Shown here: positions 19,023 to 29,884 of the stretch, piece after piece
Layout of the letters: every line of letters begins with the position of its first letter
Numbering within the stretch: the first letter of the stretch is position 1
Assembly (NCBI GenBank): GCA_016707445.1
Contig: JADJHR010000004.1
Coordinates: 1 to 64,000, forward strand
DNA from: Rubrivivax sp.
Lineage (GTDB): Bacteria; Pseudomonadota; Gammaproteobacteria; Burkholderiales; Burkholderiaceae_C
DNA: 64,000 bases
Direction: 5' to 3'
Made by a program: the position numbers and the translations under genes
Notes under the pieces: model-generated
Told to the model about the DNA's origin: nothing
Databases searched by the model: none
The model's input: the letters and a program-made list of their open reading frames with translations, nothing else

Positions 19023-20549
19023 ATGAGCACCACCATCCGCGCCGCCGACCTGACTGAATCGGTTGCCGCCGCACTGCAGTTCATCAGCTACTACCACCCG
19101 GCCGACTACATCGCCCACTTGGCCCGCGCTTACGAGCGTGAAGAAAGTGCTGCAGCCAAAGACGCGATTGCACAAATTTTGACCAACAGCCGCATGTGCG
19201 CCGAAGGCCGGCGCCCGATCTGCCAGGACACCGGCATCGTCAACGTCTTCCTGAAGGTCGGCATGGACGTGCGCTGGGAAGGATTCAAGGGCTCGGTCGA
19301 AGACGCGGTCAACGAAGGTGTGCACCAGGGTTACCTGCACCCCGACAACCTGCTGCGCGCCAGCGTGCTGGCCGACCCGATCTTCGAGCGCAGGAACACG
19401 CGGGACAACACGCCGGCCGTGGTGCATGTCGAACTGGTGCCCGGCGACAAGGTCGACGTGACGGTGGCGGCCAAGGGAGGTGGCAGCGAGAACAAATCGA
19501 AGCTGGCCATGCTCAACCCCAGCGACGACATCGTCGACTGGGTGCTCAAGACCGTGCCCACCATGGGTGCCGGCTGGTGCCCGCCGGGCATGCTGGGCAT
19601 CGGCGTGGGCGGCACGGCTGAGAAGTCGGTGCTGCTGGCCAAGCAGGCGCTGATGGACGACATCGACATGCACGATCTGCTGCAGCGCGGCCCGGCCAGC
19701 AAGCTCGAAGCCTTGCGCATCGAGCTCTACGAGAAAGTCAACGCGCTGGGCATCGGCGCACAGGGCCTGGGCGGGTTGACCACGGTGCTCGACGTCAAGA
19801 TCAGGACCTGGCCGACGCACGCCGCCGGCAAGCCGATCGCGATGATCCCGAACTGCGCGGCCACGCGGCACGCGCACTTCGTGCTCGACGGTTCGGGCCC
19901 GGCCTATCTGACGCCACCCAGCCTGGACACGTGGCCCGACGTGCACTGGGCACCCGATTACCAGAAAAGCCGCCTGGTCGATCTGGATGCTCTGACCCCC
20001 GACCAGGTGGCCAGCTGGAAGCCCGGTGAAACGCTGCTGCTCTCGGGCAAGCTGCTGACCGGCCGCGACGCCGCGCACAAGCGCATCCAGGACATGCTGG
20101 CCAAGGGCGAGACGCTGCCGGTGGACTTCAGCAACCGCGTCATCTACTACGTGGGCCCGGTCGATCCGGTGCGCGACGAGGCGGTCGGCCCTGCCGGCCC
20201 GACCACGGCCACGCGCATGGACAAGTTCACCGAGATGATGCTGGGACAGACCGGTTTGATCAGCATGATCGGCAAGGCCGAGCGCGGGCCGGTGGCGATC
20301 GAGGCGATCAAGAAGCACGGCAGCGCCTACCTGATGGCCGTTGGTGGCGCCGCCTACCTGGTGGCCAAGGCCATCAAGAGCGCCCGCGTGGTGGGGTTTG
20401 CCGATCTGGGCATGGAGGCCATCTACGAGTTCGACGTGAAGGACATGCCGGTGACCGTGGCGGTCGATGCCCAGGGCACGAGCGTGCACAGCACCGGCCC
20501 GCGCGAATGGCAGTCGCGCATCGCCAAGATCCCGGTCAACGTCGCCTGA
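19023..20549 (+). CDS. fumA: Class I fumarate hydratase (iron-sulfur type)
   Basis: The enzyme interconverts fumarate and malate in the TCA cycle using an oxygen-sensitive [4Fe-4S] cluster. The 508-residue single chain fuses the alpha and beta parts of class I fumarases. Candidate cluster cysteines are Cys67 (RRPICQDTGIV), Cys186 (GAGWCPPGMLGIG) and Cys278 (MIPNCAATRHAHF). C-terminal motifs include PVDPVRDEAVGPAGPTTATR and MIGKAERGPVAIEAI. ATG at 19023 follows GAGGACACCCCC. It ends 4 bases before the convergent dctM stop, next to a dicarboxylate importer, consistent with C4-dicarboxylate metabolism. Confidence 0.93.
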   Translation: MSTTIRAADLTESVAAALQFISYYHPADYIAHLARAYEREESAAAKDAIAQILTNSRMCAEGRRPICQDTGIVNVFLKVGMDVRWEGFKGSVEDAVNEGVHQGYLHPDNLLRASVLADPIFERRNTRDNTPAVVHVELVPGDKVDVTVAAKGGGSENKSKLAMLNPSDDIVDWVLKTVPTMGAGWCPPGMLGIGVGGTAEKSVLLAKQALMDDIDMHDLLQRGPASKLEALRIELYEKVNALGIGAQGLGGLTTVLDVKIRTWPTHAAGKPIAMIPNCAATRHAHFVLDGSGPAYLTPPSLDTWPDVHWAPDYQKSRLVDLDALTPDQVASWKPGETLLLSGKLLTGRDAAHKRIQDMLAKGETLPVDFSNRVIYYVGPVDPVRDEAVGPAGPTTATRMDKFTEMMLGQTGLISMIGKAERGPVAIEAIKKHGSAYLMAVGGAAYLVAKAIKSARVVGFADLGMEAIYEFDVKDMPVTVAVDAQGTSVHSTGPREWQSRIAKIPVNVA

Positions 20550-20553
20550 AGGT

Positions 20554-21831
20554 CTAGAACAGCAAACCCGGCAGCCACAGGCTGAGCATCGGCACGTAGG
20601 TGACGATGACCAGGAACAGCAGCAGCACCAGCGTCCACGGCAAGGCAGCGTGCGCCACCTGCGTGATCGACATGCGCGTGATGCCGGCAGTGACGAACAG
20701 GTTCAGCCCGATCGGTGGCGTGACCATGCCGATCTCGAGGTTGACCACCATGATGATGCCCAGGTGCACGGCGTCGATGCCCAGCCGGGATGCGATCGGA
20801 AACAGGATCGGCGCCAGGATCAGGATGATGCCGGTGGGCTCCATGAACATGCCGGCCACCAGCAGCAGCACGTTGACCACGATCAGGAACTGCCAGTCGG
20901 CCATGCCCCAGCCGATGATGGTCTCGGCGATCTGCTGCGGGATGCGTTCGGTGGTCAGCACATGCGCGAACAGCAGCGCATTGGCGACGATGAACATCAG
21001 CATCACCGTCACCTTGCCGGCGTCGAGCAGCACCTGCGGTACCTGCCTCAGGCCGATGTCGCCGTAGACGAAGACGGCGACCACGAAGGCATAGACCGCG
21101 GCCACTGCAGCGGCTTCGGTGGGGGTGAAGACGCCGCCGTAGATGCCGCCCAGGATGATCACGATCAGCAGCAGGCCCCACAGCGAGTCGCGCCCCGAGC
21201 GCAGCACTTCAGACAGCGGTGCACGCGGCTGCGTCTCGAGCTTGATGACGCGGGCGCGCACGTAGATCGCCACCATCAGCATCAGGCCCAGCGCGATGCC
21301 GGGGATGACACCCGCCATGAACAGCTTGCCGACCGACGTTTCGGTGGCGGCCCCGTAGACCACCATCACGATCGACGGCGGGATCAGGATGCCCAGCGTG
21401 CCGGCATTGCAGATCACGCCGGCGGCAAAGGGCTGTGGGTAACCGGCCTTGACCATGCCGGCAATGACGATCGACCCCACCGCCACCACGGTGGCCGGCG
21501 ACGAGCCCGAAACCGCCGCGAACAGCATGCAAGCCATCACCGATGCCATCGCCAGCCCGCCGCGCAGGTGGCCGATGCATGCGGTGGCGAAGCGGATCAT
21601 GCGCTTGGCCACGCCGCCAGTCGTCATGAAGGCGCCGCCGAGAATGAAGAAGGGGATCGCCAGCAAGGTGTAGTGCTCGCTGGTCTCGTACAGCTTGAGC
21701 GACAGCGAAGCCAGCGAGTCCTGCGCGAAGAACAGGATGGTCAGCAACGACGACAGGCCCAGCGCCACGCCGACCGGCAGGCCCAGCAGCATCAGCAGGA
21801 ACAGCAGCGCGAACAGGATCGTCGTGGTCAC
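20554..21831 (-). CDS. dctM: TRAP transporter large permease (DctM type)
   Basis: This 425-residue inner-membrane protein is the substrate-conducting, ion-coupled subunit of a tripartite ATP-independent periplasmic transporter. It is hydrophobic along its whole length, with about 12 membrane segments. DctM landmarks are GLPVGVALGLSSLLTILFF, LLAIPFFILGGAFMTTGG, GSSPATVVAVGSIVIAGM and TLGILIPPSIVMVVYG. The ATG overlaps the end of dctQ by four bases. With dctP and dctQ it forms one operon read toward the fumarase gene. Substrate is most likely a C4-dicarboxylate, judged only from family and neighbour. Confidence 0.92.
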   Translation of the reverse strand: MTTTILFALLFLLMLLGLPVGVALGLSSLLTILFFAQDSLASLSLKLYETSEHYTLLAIPFFILGGAFMTTGGVAKRMIRFATACIGHLRGGLAMASVMACMLFAAVSGSSPATVVAVGSIVIAGMVKAGYPQPFAAGVICNAGTLGILIPPSIVMVVYGAATETSVGKLFMAGVIPGIALGLMLMVAIYVRARVIKLETQPRAPLSEVLRSGRDSLWGLLLIVIILGGIYGGVFTPTEAAAVAAVYAFVVAVFVYGDIGLRQVPQVLLDAGKVTVMLMFIVANALLFAHVLTTERIPQQIAETIIGWGMADWQFLIVVNVLLLVAGMFMEPTGIILILAPILFPIASRLGIDAVHLGIIMVVNLEIGMVTPPIGLNLFVTAGITRMSITQVAHAALPWTLVLLLFLVIVTYVPMLSLWLPGLLF

Positions 21832-22364
21832 CGCGGCGTCTCCTGCGACGCGGCCGGGTCCTGCAGCTTGAGCGCGTCCTGCACCTCGTCACCCAGCAGG
21901 TGAACGTCTTCTCCGCGCGCCAGCCCCAACAGGATCTGCCCGAAGCGCAAGGCCAGCAGCGCATAACCCAGGGGCAGCACGGCGCGCGGGATCCATTGCT
22001 CAAACGGCAGATCCTGCATCAGGATGCCGACATCATGGATCTTGCTCACGTAGATCACGCCACCGACCAGCACGATGCCGGCGTACAGCAGACACAGGGC
22101 GGTAGCCACCATGCCGACCACACGCGCCTTGCCGCGGCCGAGTGACTTGACGAAGGTGTCGACGCCGATGTGCGCGCCGACACGCACACCGTAGGCCATG
22201 CCGATGAAGATCAGGCCGCCGAACATCACGCCGGTCAACTCTACCGCCCACACGAAGCTGTAGTTGAAGACGTAGCGGGCAATCACCTGACCGAAGGTGA
22301 CCAGCGTCATCGCGGTCAGCAACACCGCGATCAGCACTTCTTCGAGTCGTTCGATCCAGCGCAT
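21828..22364 (-). CDS. dctQ: TRAP transporter small permease (DctQ type)
   Basis: This 178-residue protein has four membrane segments and matches the DctQ family (MRWIERLEEVLIAVLLTAMT; ELTGVMFGGLIFIGMAYGVR). It pairs with the large permease and is thought to help couple the periplasmic binding protein to the membrane unit. It overlaps dctM by four bases and starts 49 bases after dctP. The soluble C-terminal tail (GEDVHLLGDEVQDALKL) is somewhat longer than in minimal DctQ proteins. Confidence 0.9.
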   Translation of the reverse strand: MRWIERLEEVLIAVLLTAMTLVTFGQVIARYVFNYSFVWAVELTGVMFGGLIFIGMAYGVRVGAHIGVDTFVKSLGRGKARVVGMVATALCLLYAGIVLVGGVIYVSKIHDVGILMQDLPFEQWIPRAVLPLGYALLALRFGQILLGLARGEDVHLLGDEVQDALKLQDPAASQETPR

Positions 22365-22413
22365 GGCTCGTGCGGCACCCGCTGCAGGGCGCCGCCTCCC
22401 GGTCGCGATAGGT

Positions 22414-23439
22414 TTACTTGTTCGCCTTCAGCGCGGCGTCGATCAGGTCACGCCCGATGCCACCCTCGAACTTCTTCCACATCGGCTCCATCGCCTTGCG
22501 CCAGGCTGCCAGGTCGTCCTTGGTCAACTTCTGGATCTTGGCCTTGCCGGCGTCGGCGATGCGCTTCCTGTCGGCCTCGTTGATGTCGTTGGCCAGCTTG
22601 TTGGCATAGGTAGTGGCCTCAGCCATGGCTTCGGACAGGCCCTTGCGCACGTCGGCGGGCAGACCGTCCCACCACTTGGCGTTGGTCACCACCATGTAGT
22701 CGATGACGCCGTGATTGGTCTCGGCGATGGTCTTCTGCACTTCGAAGAACTTCTGCGAATAGATGTTCGACCAGGTGTTCTCCTGGCCGTCGACGACCCC
22801 GGTCTGCAGCGCCTGGTAGACCTCGGCGAAGGCCATCTTCTGCGGATTGGCGTCGAGCGCACGGAACTGCGCCTCCAGTACGTCGGATGCCTGGATGCGG
22901 AACTTCAGGCCCTTCACGTCCTCGGGACGCTGCAGCTTGTCCTTGTTGGTCGACAGCTGCTTCATGCCGTTGTGCCAGTACGCCAGCCCGAGCAGGCCAC
23001 GGCTGGTCATGGACGTGAGCAGGCCCTGTCCGGCGGCGCTGTTCTGGAAGCGGTCCACCGCATCCAGGTCGTCGAACAGGAAAGGCAGGTCGAAGACCTG
23101 GATCTTCTTGGTGTAGCGGTCGAACTTGGACAGCGAAGGCGCGATGAACTGCACGTCGCCGAGCAGCAACGCCTCGAGTTCCTTCGCGTCGCCGAACAAC
23201 TGCGAGCTCGGGAAGACCTGCACCTCGACCTTGCCCGGCAGCTTCTTCTCGGCCAGCTCCTTGAACTTCAATGCGCCCTGGCCCTTGGGCGTCTTGTCAG
23301 CCACCACGTGGCTGAACTTGATGACGATCGGCGATTGCGCCAGCGCCAGGTCAGGCAAGACCATCGTGGCCGCCAGTGCAGCCGACATCATGGCCGCGGC
23401 GACGAAGCTGCGTTTGCGTACGGTATGCGGGTTTGTCAT
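22414..23439 (-). CDS. dctP: TRAP transporter solute-binding protein (DctP family)
   Basis: This periplasmic binding protein captures the substrate and hands it to DctQM. A signal peptide covers residues 1-33, ending LPDLALAQ. The DctP fold follows, with IKFSHVVADKTPKGQGALKF, KVEVQVFPSSQLFGDAKELE, the substrate-contacting Arg in LKFRIQASDVLEAQFRAL, and VDGQENTWSNIYSQKFFEVQ. The start at 23439 was preferred over the ATG six bases upstream because AAGGAG directly abuts the upper ATG but has ideal spacing to this one. It is the first gene of the dctPQM operon. Confidence 0.92.
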   Translation of the reverse strand: MTNPHTVRKRSFVAAAMMSAALAATMVLPDLALAQSPIVIKFSHVVADKTPKGQGALKFKELAEKKLPGKVEVQVFPSSQLFGDAKELEALLLGDVQFIAPSLSKFDRYTKKIQVFDLPFLFDDLDAVDRFQNSAAGQGLLTSMTSRGLLGLAYWHNGMKQLSTNKDKLQRPEDVKGLKFRIQASDVLEAQFRALDANPQKMAFAEVYQALQTGVVDGQENTWSNIYSQKFFEVQKTIAETNHGVIDYMVVTNAKWWDGLPADVRKGLSEAMAEATTYANKLANDINEADRKRIADAGKAKIQKLTKDDLAAWRKAMEPMWKKFEGGIGRDLIDAALKANK

Positions 23440-23624
23440 GGTCATCTCCTTGATCTAGGACACGTCGGGTGACGCTGCAACGCGGATGCGCGGCCCCACA
23501 GGCTGTGGTCGCGCGAGCATTCGATTGAAACAAATGAAGGCGGCTGAGGGCAGCGGGAATCCACCGAGCGGGTGATCCCCAGTCCTGTGCTGCATTGGCA
23601 CGCCACTCTTGCCCGGCCCTGGGC

Positions 23625-24881
23625 TTACGGCGCCTGCCGCAGCACGCGCTGCGGGAACGGAATGTCCACGCCCAGGCGGTTCAGCGTGGCCAGGATCGCA
23701 AGATTGACCTCGGAGCGCACGTTACCGGTGCCGTTGTGCGAATCGGCGATCCAGAACGGCAGCGTCAGCTCGAGCCCGTCGGCGGCGAAGCTGCTGAGCT
23801 GGATGCCGGGGCCAGGGTCGGACAGCACACGCGGGACCGCGGCCACGGCCGCCACCAGCTGCGGCATCACGCTGGCCAGGTCAGTGCCATACGCCACCTG
23901 CACGACCGTGTTCAGCGCCACCTTGGGGTCGGCCAGCGAGCTGTTCTCCACGCGCTGCGTGATCATCATCTCGTTGGGCACGATGGACTCACGGCCGTTC
24001 AGCGCGCGGATCAAGGTGTAGCGCGTGGTGATGTCGGTGATGCGGCCCTCGAACCCGTCGACCTTGACGACGTCGCCGATACGCATGCTGCGTTCGGCCA
24101 GGATGACGAAGCCGCTGATGTAGTTGGCCGCCAGCTTCTGCAGGCCGAAGCCGATGCCCACACCCAGTGCACCGCCCAGTACACCCAGCGCCGTGAGGTC
24201 GATGCCGGCGGCAGACAGCGCGAACATCAGCCCGATGAACAACAGCAGCGCGCGCAGCGTGTTGGCCGCCATCTTGCGCACCGCCAGGCTGCCGGTGGTG
24301 GCCTGCATCAACTTGGCCTCGAGTGCTGCCGAGACCCACAGCGCGACCATCAGCACCAGCACCGCAGTCAGCCCGCCATCGAGCAGGTTGCGCAGCGAGA
24401 TGCGGCTGTTGCCGATGGTCCATGCGACGGCGCCGAGCTCAGTCATCAGCAAGGGCAGCATGCCGGTGATCCACAGCGCCACGGCGATCCAGGCCACCCA
24501 CGACACCCAGCGCTCGACCACGCGCATGAAAGTCGATTGCGGATAGGCCCGGTGCAATACGCGCACGGTCAGGCGGATCACCACCAGCGACATCAGCACC
24601 GGCACCACCAGTCGCAGCAGGGCCGGCGGCAGCCAGCCCTGCAGGAACCAGCGCGCGGCCATCGCCAGCAGCAACGCCAGCACCGGGAACAGCACGCCGT
24701 CGATCACGCCCTCGCCGAACCAGATCGACCCCGGCTGCGCGTCGCGACCGCGCAGCAGCCGCACCAGCACCCAGGCCACAGCCAGGCACAGGACCACCAC
24801 CGCCGCCTCGGGCAGCACGGTCGGCCGCAGCAGGGAATCGACGAGTTCGCCCAGCTCGTCGGTCGACATCGCACGCGTCAT
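23625..24881 (-). CDS. Mechanosensitive ion channel, MscS family
   Basis: This 418-residue membrane protein has about six hydrophobic segments, longer at the N-terminus than E. coli MscS (286 residues). The MscS pore and beta domain are visible in LTALGVLGGALGVGIGFGLQ, QKLAANYISGFVILAERSMR and GDVVKVDGFEGRITDITTRY, followed by NEMMITQRVENSS. Such channels open under membrane tension and release solutes on hypo-osmotic shock. It sits between the TRAP operon and a deacetylase-like gene on the same strand; no functional link is evident. Confidence 0.9.
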   Translation of the reverse strand: MTRAMSTDELGELVDSLLRPTVLPEAAVVVLCLAVAWVLVRLLRGRDAQPGSIWFGEGVIDGVLFPVLALLLAMAARWFLQGWLPPALLRLVVPVLMSLVVIRLTVRVLHRAYPQSTFMRVVERWVSWVAWIAVALWITGMLPLLMTELGAVAWTIGNSRISLRNLLDGGLTAVLVLMVALWVSAALEAKLMQATTGSLAVRKMAANTLRALLLFIGLMFALSAAGIDLTALGVLGGALGVGIGFGLQKLAANYISGFVILAERSMRIGDVVKVDGFEGRITDITTRYTLIRALNGRESIVPNEMMITQRVENSSLADPKVALNTVVQVAYGTDLASVMPQLVAAVAAVPRVLSDPGPGIQLSSFAADGLELTLPFWIADSHNGTGNVRSEVNLAILATLNRLGVDIPFPQRVLRQAP

Positions 24882-24940
24882 GGCATGCCGGCCGGCGTCC
24901 GGCCCTGGCGTCGCGCGCTCACCGGATGCTCACACGTCGC

Positions 24941-25876
24941 TCACATGTCGGCCAGCACACGCAGGTGCGCGGCCACGCTGCGTCCCAGTGCGCTCAGCGC
25001 ATAGCCGCCTTCCAGGCACGACACAATGCGCCCCTGGGCATGGCGCGCTGCAACGTCGACCAGACGCCGGGTGATCCATTCGTAGTCGGCCTCTACCAGG
25101 CCGAGCTGGCCGAGGTCGTCCTCGCGGTGAGCGTCGAAGCCAGCCGAGACGAACAGCATCTGCGGGCGGAACTCGTCCAGCCGCGGCATCCACATGGATT
25201 CGATGATCTGACGCAGTTCGGGCCCGCGCGTGTAGGGCGCCACCGGCACGTTGACCATGTTGGTGCCCTTGGGCACCCCGCCGCTGTAGGGGTACAGCGG
25301 GTGCTGGAAGAAGCTGCACATGACGATGCGCTCGTCGCCGGCGATGATGTCCTCGGTGCCGTTGCCGTGGTGCACGTCGAAGTCGACGATGGCCACGCGC
25401 TGCAGGCCGTGCGCGTCGAGTGCGTGGCGTGCCGCCACCGCCACGTTGTTGAAGAAGCAAAAACCCATGGTCTCGTCGCGCGTGGCATGGTGGCCCGGTG
25501 GCCGCACGGCGCAAAAGGCATTGCGCGCCCGCCCCGCGACGACTTCGTCAGTGGCCGCCACTGCGGCCCCGGCAGCGCGCAGCGCGGCGTGCCAGGTGCC
25601 GGGGCAGGCCAGGGTGTCGGGGTCCAGGGCCTTGGGCTGACCGCTGTCGCGCACCTGCTCGAGCAGATCCTTCAGTTGCATCACGTAACCGGCCGAATGC
25701 GCCCGCTGCAACTGCTCGATCGTGGCCATCGGCGCGTCCATGTGCTGCAGCGCGATGTCCAGCCCGGTGGCCAGCAGGTGGTCGGAGATGGCATCCAGCC
25801 GCTGGGGGCATTCGGGATGCCCCGGCCCCATGTCGTGCTGACGACAGTCGGAGTGGCTGTAGAAGAGTGTGCTCAT
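24941..25876 (-). CDS. Histone-deacetylase-family hydrolase
   Basis: The 311-residue protein carries the full zinc-dependent arginase/deacetylase core: MGPGHPECPQRLDAI, RPPGHHATRDETMGFCFFNN with the tandem His, VAIVDFDVHHGNGTEDI with the Asp and His zinc ligands, and FVSAGFDAHREDDLGQLGLV with the third ligand. Bacterial members deacetylate acetylpolyamines, acetoin-related or acetyl-lysine substrates; which one cannot be read from sequence. It is divergent from moxR, 29 bases away. An active enzyme is expected. Confidence 0.9.
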   Translation of the reverse strand: MSTLFYSHSDCRQHDMGPGHPECPQRLDAISDHLLATGLDIALQHMDAPMATIEQLQRAHSAGYVMQLKDLLEQVRDSGQPKALDPDTLACPGTWHAALRAAGAAVAATDEVVAGRARNAFCAVRPPGHHATRDETMGFCFFNNVAVAARHALDAHGLQRVAIVDFDVHHGNGTEDIIAGDERIVMCSFFQHPLYPYSGGVPKGTNMVNVPVAPYTRGPELRQIIESMWMPRLDEFRPQMLFVSAGFDAHREDDLGQLGLVEADYEWITRRLVDVAARHAQGRIVSCLEGGYALSALGRSVAAHLRVLADM

Positions 25877-25905
25877 CCGTCGATTCGACCTGTCTGTTTT
25901 CGGCT

Positions 25906-26840
<935 letters not shown>

Positions 26841-26844
<4 letters not shown>

Positions 26845-27833
26845 CCCCCGCCGCGCCAGCGCCGCGGCGGCGCAGCCTGAGCCAGCGCGTGCAGCGGTGG
26901 TGGCTACAGCGGCTGCCGCTCACCGACAGCTGGACGCTGACGCAGAGCAACATCTACATCCTGCCGACCAAGGCCGGCATCGTGTTCGCGGTGACGCTGT
27001 TGCTCATGCTGCTGGCGTCGATCAACTACCAGCTCAACCTGGGCTACGCGCTGACCTTCCTGCTTGCCGGCTCGGGCCTGGTGTCGATGCACCTGACGCA
27101 CGGCACGCTGCGCGGCCTGACGCTGCATCTGCGGCCGACACCGTCGGTGTTCGCCGGCGACGCGGCGCTGCTGGAGGTGGTGCTGACCAACCCGGGCGCC
27201 GAACGCCATGGCGTGGCGCTGTACTTCGAAGACCGCGAGCGGCACGGCACCAGCTGGGTCTGGACCGACGTGCCGGCGCAGGGCCAGGCCAGCGCGCGGC
27301 TGGCCATCGTGCCGGCCACGCGCGGGCGCCATGCAGTGCCCACGGTGATCGCCGAATCACTGTTTCCGTTCGGACTTTTTCGCGCCTGGACCCTGTGGCG
27401 CCCGGCTGCCCAGGTGCTGGCCTGGCCGCGCCCGGAATCACCACCGCCGCCGCTGCCGGCGGGGTCACCGCGGCCCGACGACCACCAGCCGCAGACGCTG
27501 CGCCGTGAAGGCGCCGAACTCGACGGCGTGCGCGCCTGGCGCCGTGGCGACAGCCTGCGCCAGGTGTTGTGGAAGAAAGTGGCGCGCAGCGGCGAGCTGG
27601 TCAGCCGCGACACCGCCGGGGTCGGCACGCAAGAGCTGCACCTCGACTGGCAGTCGGCACGCGTGGCGGGCACCGAGCAGCGGCTGGCACGGCTGGCGGC
27701 CTGGGTGCTGGCCGCCGACCATGCCGGTCAGGTCTACCGGCTGCAGCTGCCCGGCCAGAATCTGCCGGCCGGCCAGGGCGACAGCCAGCGGCGCGCGGCG
27801 CTGGACGCGCTGGCACTGTGGGACGCACCGTGA
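26841..27833 (+). CDS. DUF58 protein of the MoxR operon
   Basis: This 330-residue protein has two adjacent membrane segments near residues 35-80 (GIVFAVTLLLMLLASINYQL; LGYALTFLLAGSGLVSMHL). A beta-rich domain follows, and the DUF58 signature is RAWRRGDSLRQVLWKKVARS. The family is associated with MoxR ATPases and has a von-Willebrand-factor-A-like C-terminus in some members. The GTG start overlaps the moxR stop, and its own stop overlaps the GTG of the transglutaminase gene, so all three are coupled. Role unknown, probably envelope-related. Confidence 0.9.
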
Positions 27834-29848
27834 TCGGTGACTTCTGGCGACGCCTGCCGCGCGACGCGCGCGACACCTTGTTCCAGCTCGGCGTGATCGC
27901 CTGGACCATCCTGCCGCATCTGGGCCATCTGCAGATCTGGTGCGGTGTGATGGCCACGGTGATCCTGCTCTGGCGCGCACGCCTGGCGGCCACCAGTGCG
28001 CCGCTGCCACCGCGCTGGAACGTGGCGCTGGTGCTGGCGCTGGCGATGGGCCTGACGCTGTGGAGCGAGCGCACCCTGCTCGGCCGCGAGGCCGGGGTCA
28101 CGCTGCTGGTGGTGCTGATGGCTTTGAAGACGCTGGAGCTGCGCGCACGGCGCGACGCACTGGTGGTGTTCTTCCTCGGTTTCTTCCTGGTGCTGACCAA
28201 CTTCCTGTACTCGCAGACGCTGCTGGTGGCGCTGTCGATGCTGATCTCGGTCTGGGGGCTGCTGACGGCGCTGGTGCTGGCGCACATGCCGGTGGGCCGG
28301 CCGCCGCTGGCCCGTGCCGGCGCCCTGGCCGCGCGTGCGGCCTTGCTCGGGCTGCCGCTGATGGTGCTGCTGTTCGCACTGTTTCCACGCATCGCGCCGC
28401 TGTGGGGTGTGCCGCAGGACGCGTCAGGCCGCACCGGTCTGTCGGGCAGCCTGACGCTGGGCGGCGTGGCGTCGATCGCCAACGACGACAGCGTGGCGTT
28501 GCGGGTTCGCTTTCTGGGCCGCGTGCCCGACCCCGAGCAGATGTACTTCCGCGGCCCGGTGCTGGGTCACTTCGACGGCCGTGAGTGGACACGCGGCGTG
28601 TCGGGCTTTGCCCCCTCGCAGCGCCTGCGCAGCGACGTGCAGGTGTTCGGCGCACCGGTCGAATACGAGATCACGCTCGAGCCCAGCCGGCTGGCGCTGC
28701 TGCCGCTGCTGGAGATGACGCCCGACCGTGCCGACGCCGCGCCCGAGATCGAGGGCTACCAGGCGAGCCTGCGCAACGACGCGCAATGGCAGCTCGATCG
28801 CCCGGCGAGCGAGCGGCTGCGCACGCACGTTAAGGCCTGGACCTCGTACCGCCACGGGCCGCGCAACGACCAGCTGGCGCTGCGCGACCTGGTCGAACTG
28901 CCGCCGGGCTTCAACCCGCGCAGCCTGCAGTGGGCGCTGTCGCTGCGCAACCGCCCCGAGAACCTCCAGGCCGAACCGCGACGGCTGGCCGATTTGCTGC
29001 TGGCCCATGTGCGCGCGCAGGACTACAGCTACACGCTCGAGCCTGGCAGCTACGGCCGCAACGCGATCGACGAATTCTGGTTCGATCGCCGCCTGGGCTT
29101 TTGCGAACACTTCGCTGCCGCCTTCGTCGTCATGATGCGGGCCATGGACGTGCCCGCGCGCATCGTCACCGGCTACCAGGGCAGTGACCCGGTGCCGGTG
29201 GACGGCTACTACGTGGTGCGGCAAAGCCATGCCCACGCCTGGGCCGAATACTGGCAACCCGGCCAGGGCTGGTTGCGTGCCGACCCCACCGCGGCGGTGG
29301 CCCCCGAGCGCGTGCGCATCAGCCGCAACCTGCAGCCGGCGAGCGGCTTCGTGGCCAATGCACTCAGCAGCGTCAACCCGCAGTTCGCGCTGCAGATGCG
29401 CCAGACCTGGGAGGCAATGAACAACCGCTGGAACCAGTGGGTGCTGAACTACGCACGCGGCGACCAGGTGGCGTTGCTGAAGAAACTGGGCTTCGAGTCA
29501 CCCGACTGGACCGACCTGAGCTACGTGCTGATCGGCCTGCTGTGCAGCGGCAGCCTGGCTGCGGCGGCGTGGGCTTTGTGGGACCGCCACCGTCAGGACC
29601 CCTGGCAGCGTCTGCAGCGGCGCGTGGCCACGGCGCTGCAGACGCTGGGCGTGACGGTCGCCGCGCATGACCCGCCACGCACCCGGGCCGACCGCGTGCG
29701 GCAGTGCCTGGGGGCGCGTGGCGGCGACCTGGCCGCCCGGCTGGACGCGCTGGACCGGGCCCGCTATGCGCGCGGCAGCGGCAGGCTGCCGCTGCGGCGC
29801 TGGTGGCGGGATTTCGCCAGGGCGGCCGCCGCGGCAGCAGCGCACTGA
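27830..29848 (+). CDS. Membrane transglutaminase-like protein (DUF3488/TgpA type)
   Basis: About 672 residues. The N-terminal third has six or so membrane segments (DUF3488), a periplasmic region follows, then a transglutaminase core with Cys in RLGFCEHFAAAFVVMMRAM, His in VRQSHAHAWAEYW and Asp in GWLRADPTAAVAPERV. A last membrane helix (VLIGLLCSGSLAAAAWALW) precedes a cytoplasmic tail. TgpA of Pseudomonas aeruginosa has this architecture and transglutaminase activity. GTG at 27830 was chosen because it overlaps the DUF58 stop; longer in-frame readings run through DUF58. All three catalytic residues are present. Confidence 0.9.
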   Translation: MIGDFWRRLPRDARDTLFQLGVIAWTILPHLGHLQIWCGVMATVILLWRARLAATSAPLPPRWNVALVLALAMGLTLWSERTLLGREAGVTLLVVLMALKTLELRARRDALVVFFLGFFLVLTNFLYSQTLLVALSMLISVWGLLTALVLAHMPVGRPPLARAGALAARAALLGLPLMVLLFALFPRIAPLWGVPQDASGRTGLSGSLTLGGVASIANDDSVALRVRFLGRVPDPEQMYFRGPVLGHFDGREWTRGVSGFAPSQRLRSDVQVFGAPVEYEITLEPSRLALLPLLEMTPDRADAAPEIEGYQASLRNDAQWQLDRPASERLRTHVKAWTSYRHGPRNDQLALRDLVELPPGFNPRSLQWALSLRNRPENLQAEPRRLADLLLAHVRAQDYSYTLEPGSYGRNAIDEFWFDRRLGFCEHFAAAFVVMMRAMDVPARIVTGYQGSDPVPVDGYYVVRQSHAHAWAEYWQPGQGWLRADPTAAVAPERVRISRNLQPASGFVANALSSVNPQFALQMRQTWEAMNNRWNQWVLNYARGDQVALLKKLGFESPDWTDLSYVLIGLLCSGSLAAAAWALWDRHRQDPWQRLQRRVATALQTLGVTVAAHDPPRTRADRVRQCLGARGGDLAARLDALDRARYARGSGRLPLRRWWRDFARAAAAAAAH

Positions 29849-29884
29849 AGAACGGCTGCATCTGCTGCCGCCGATAATGCCGCC

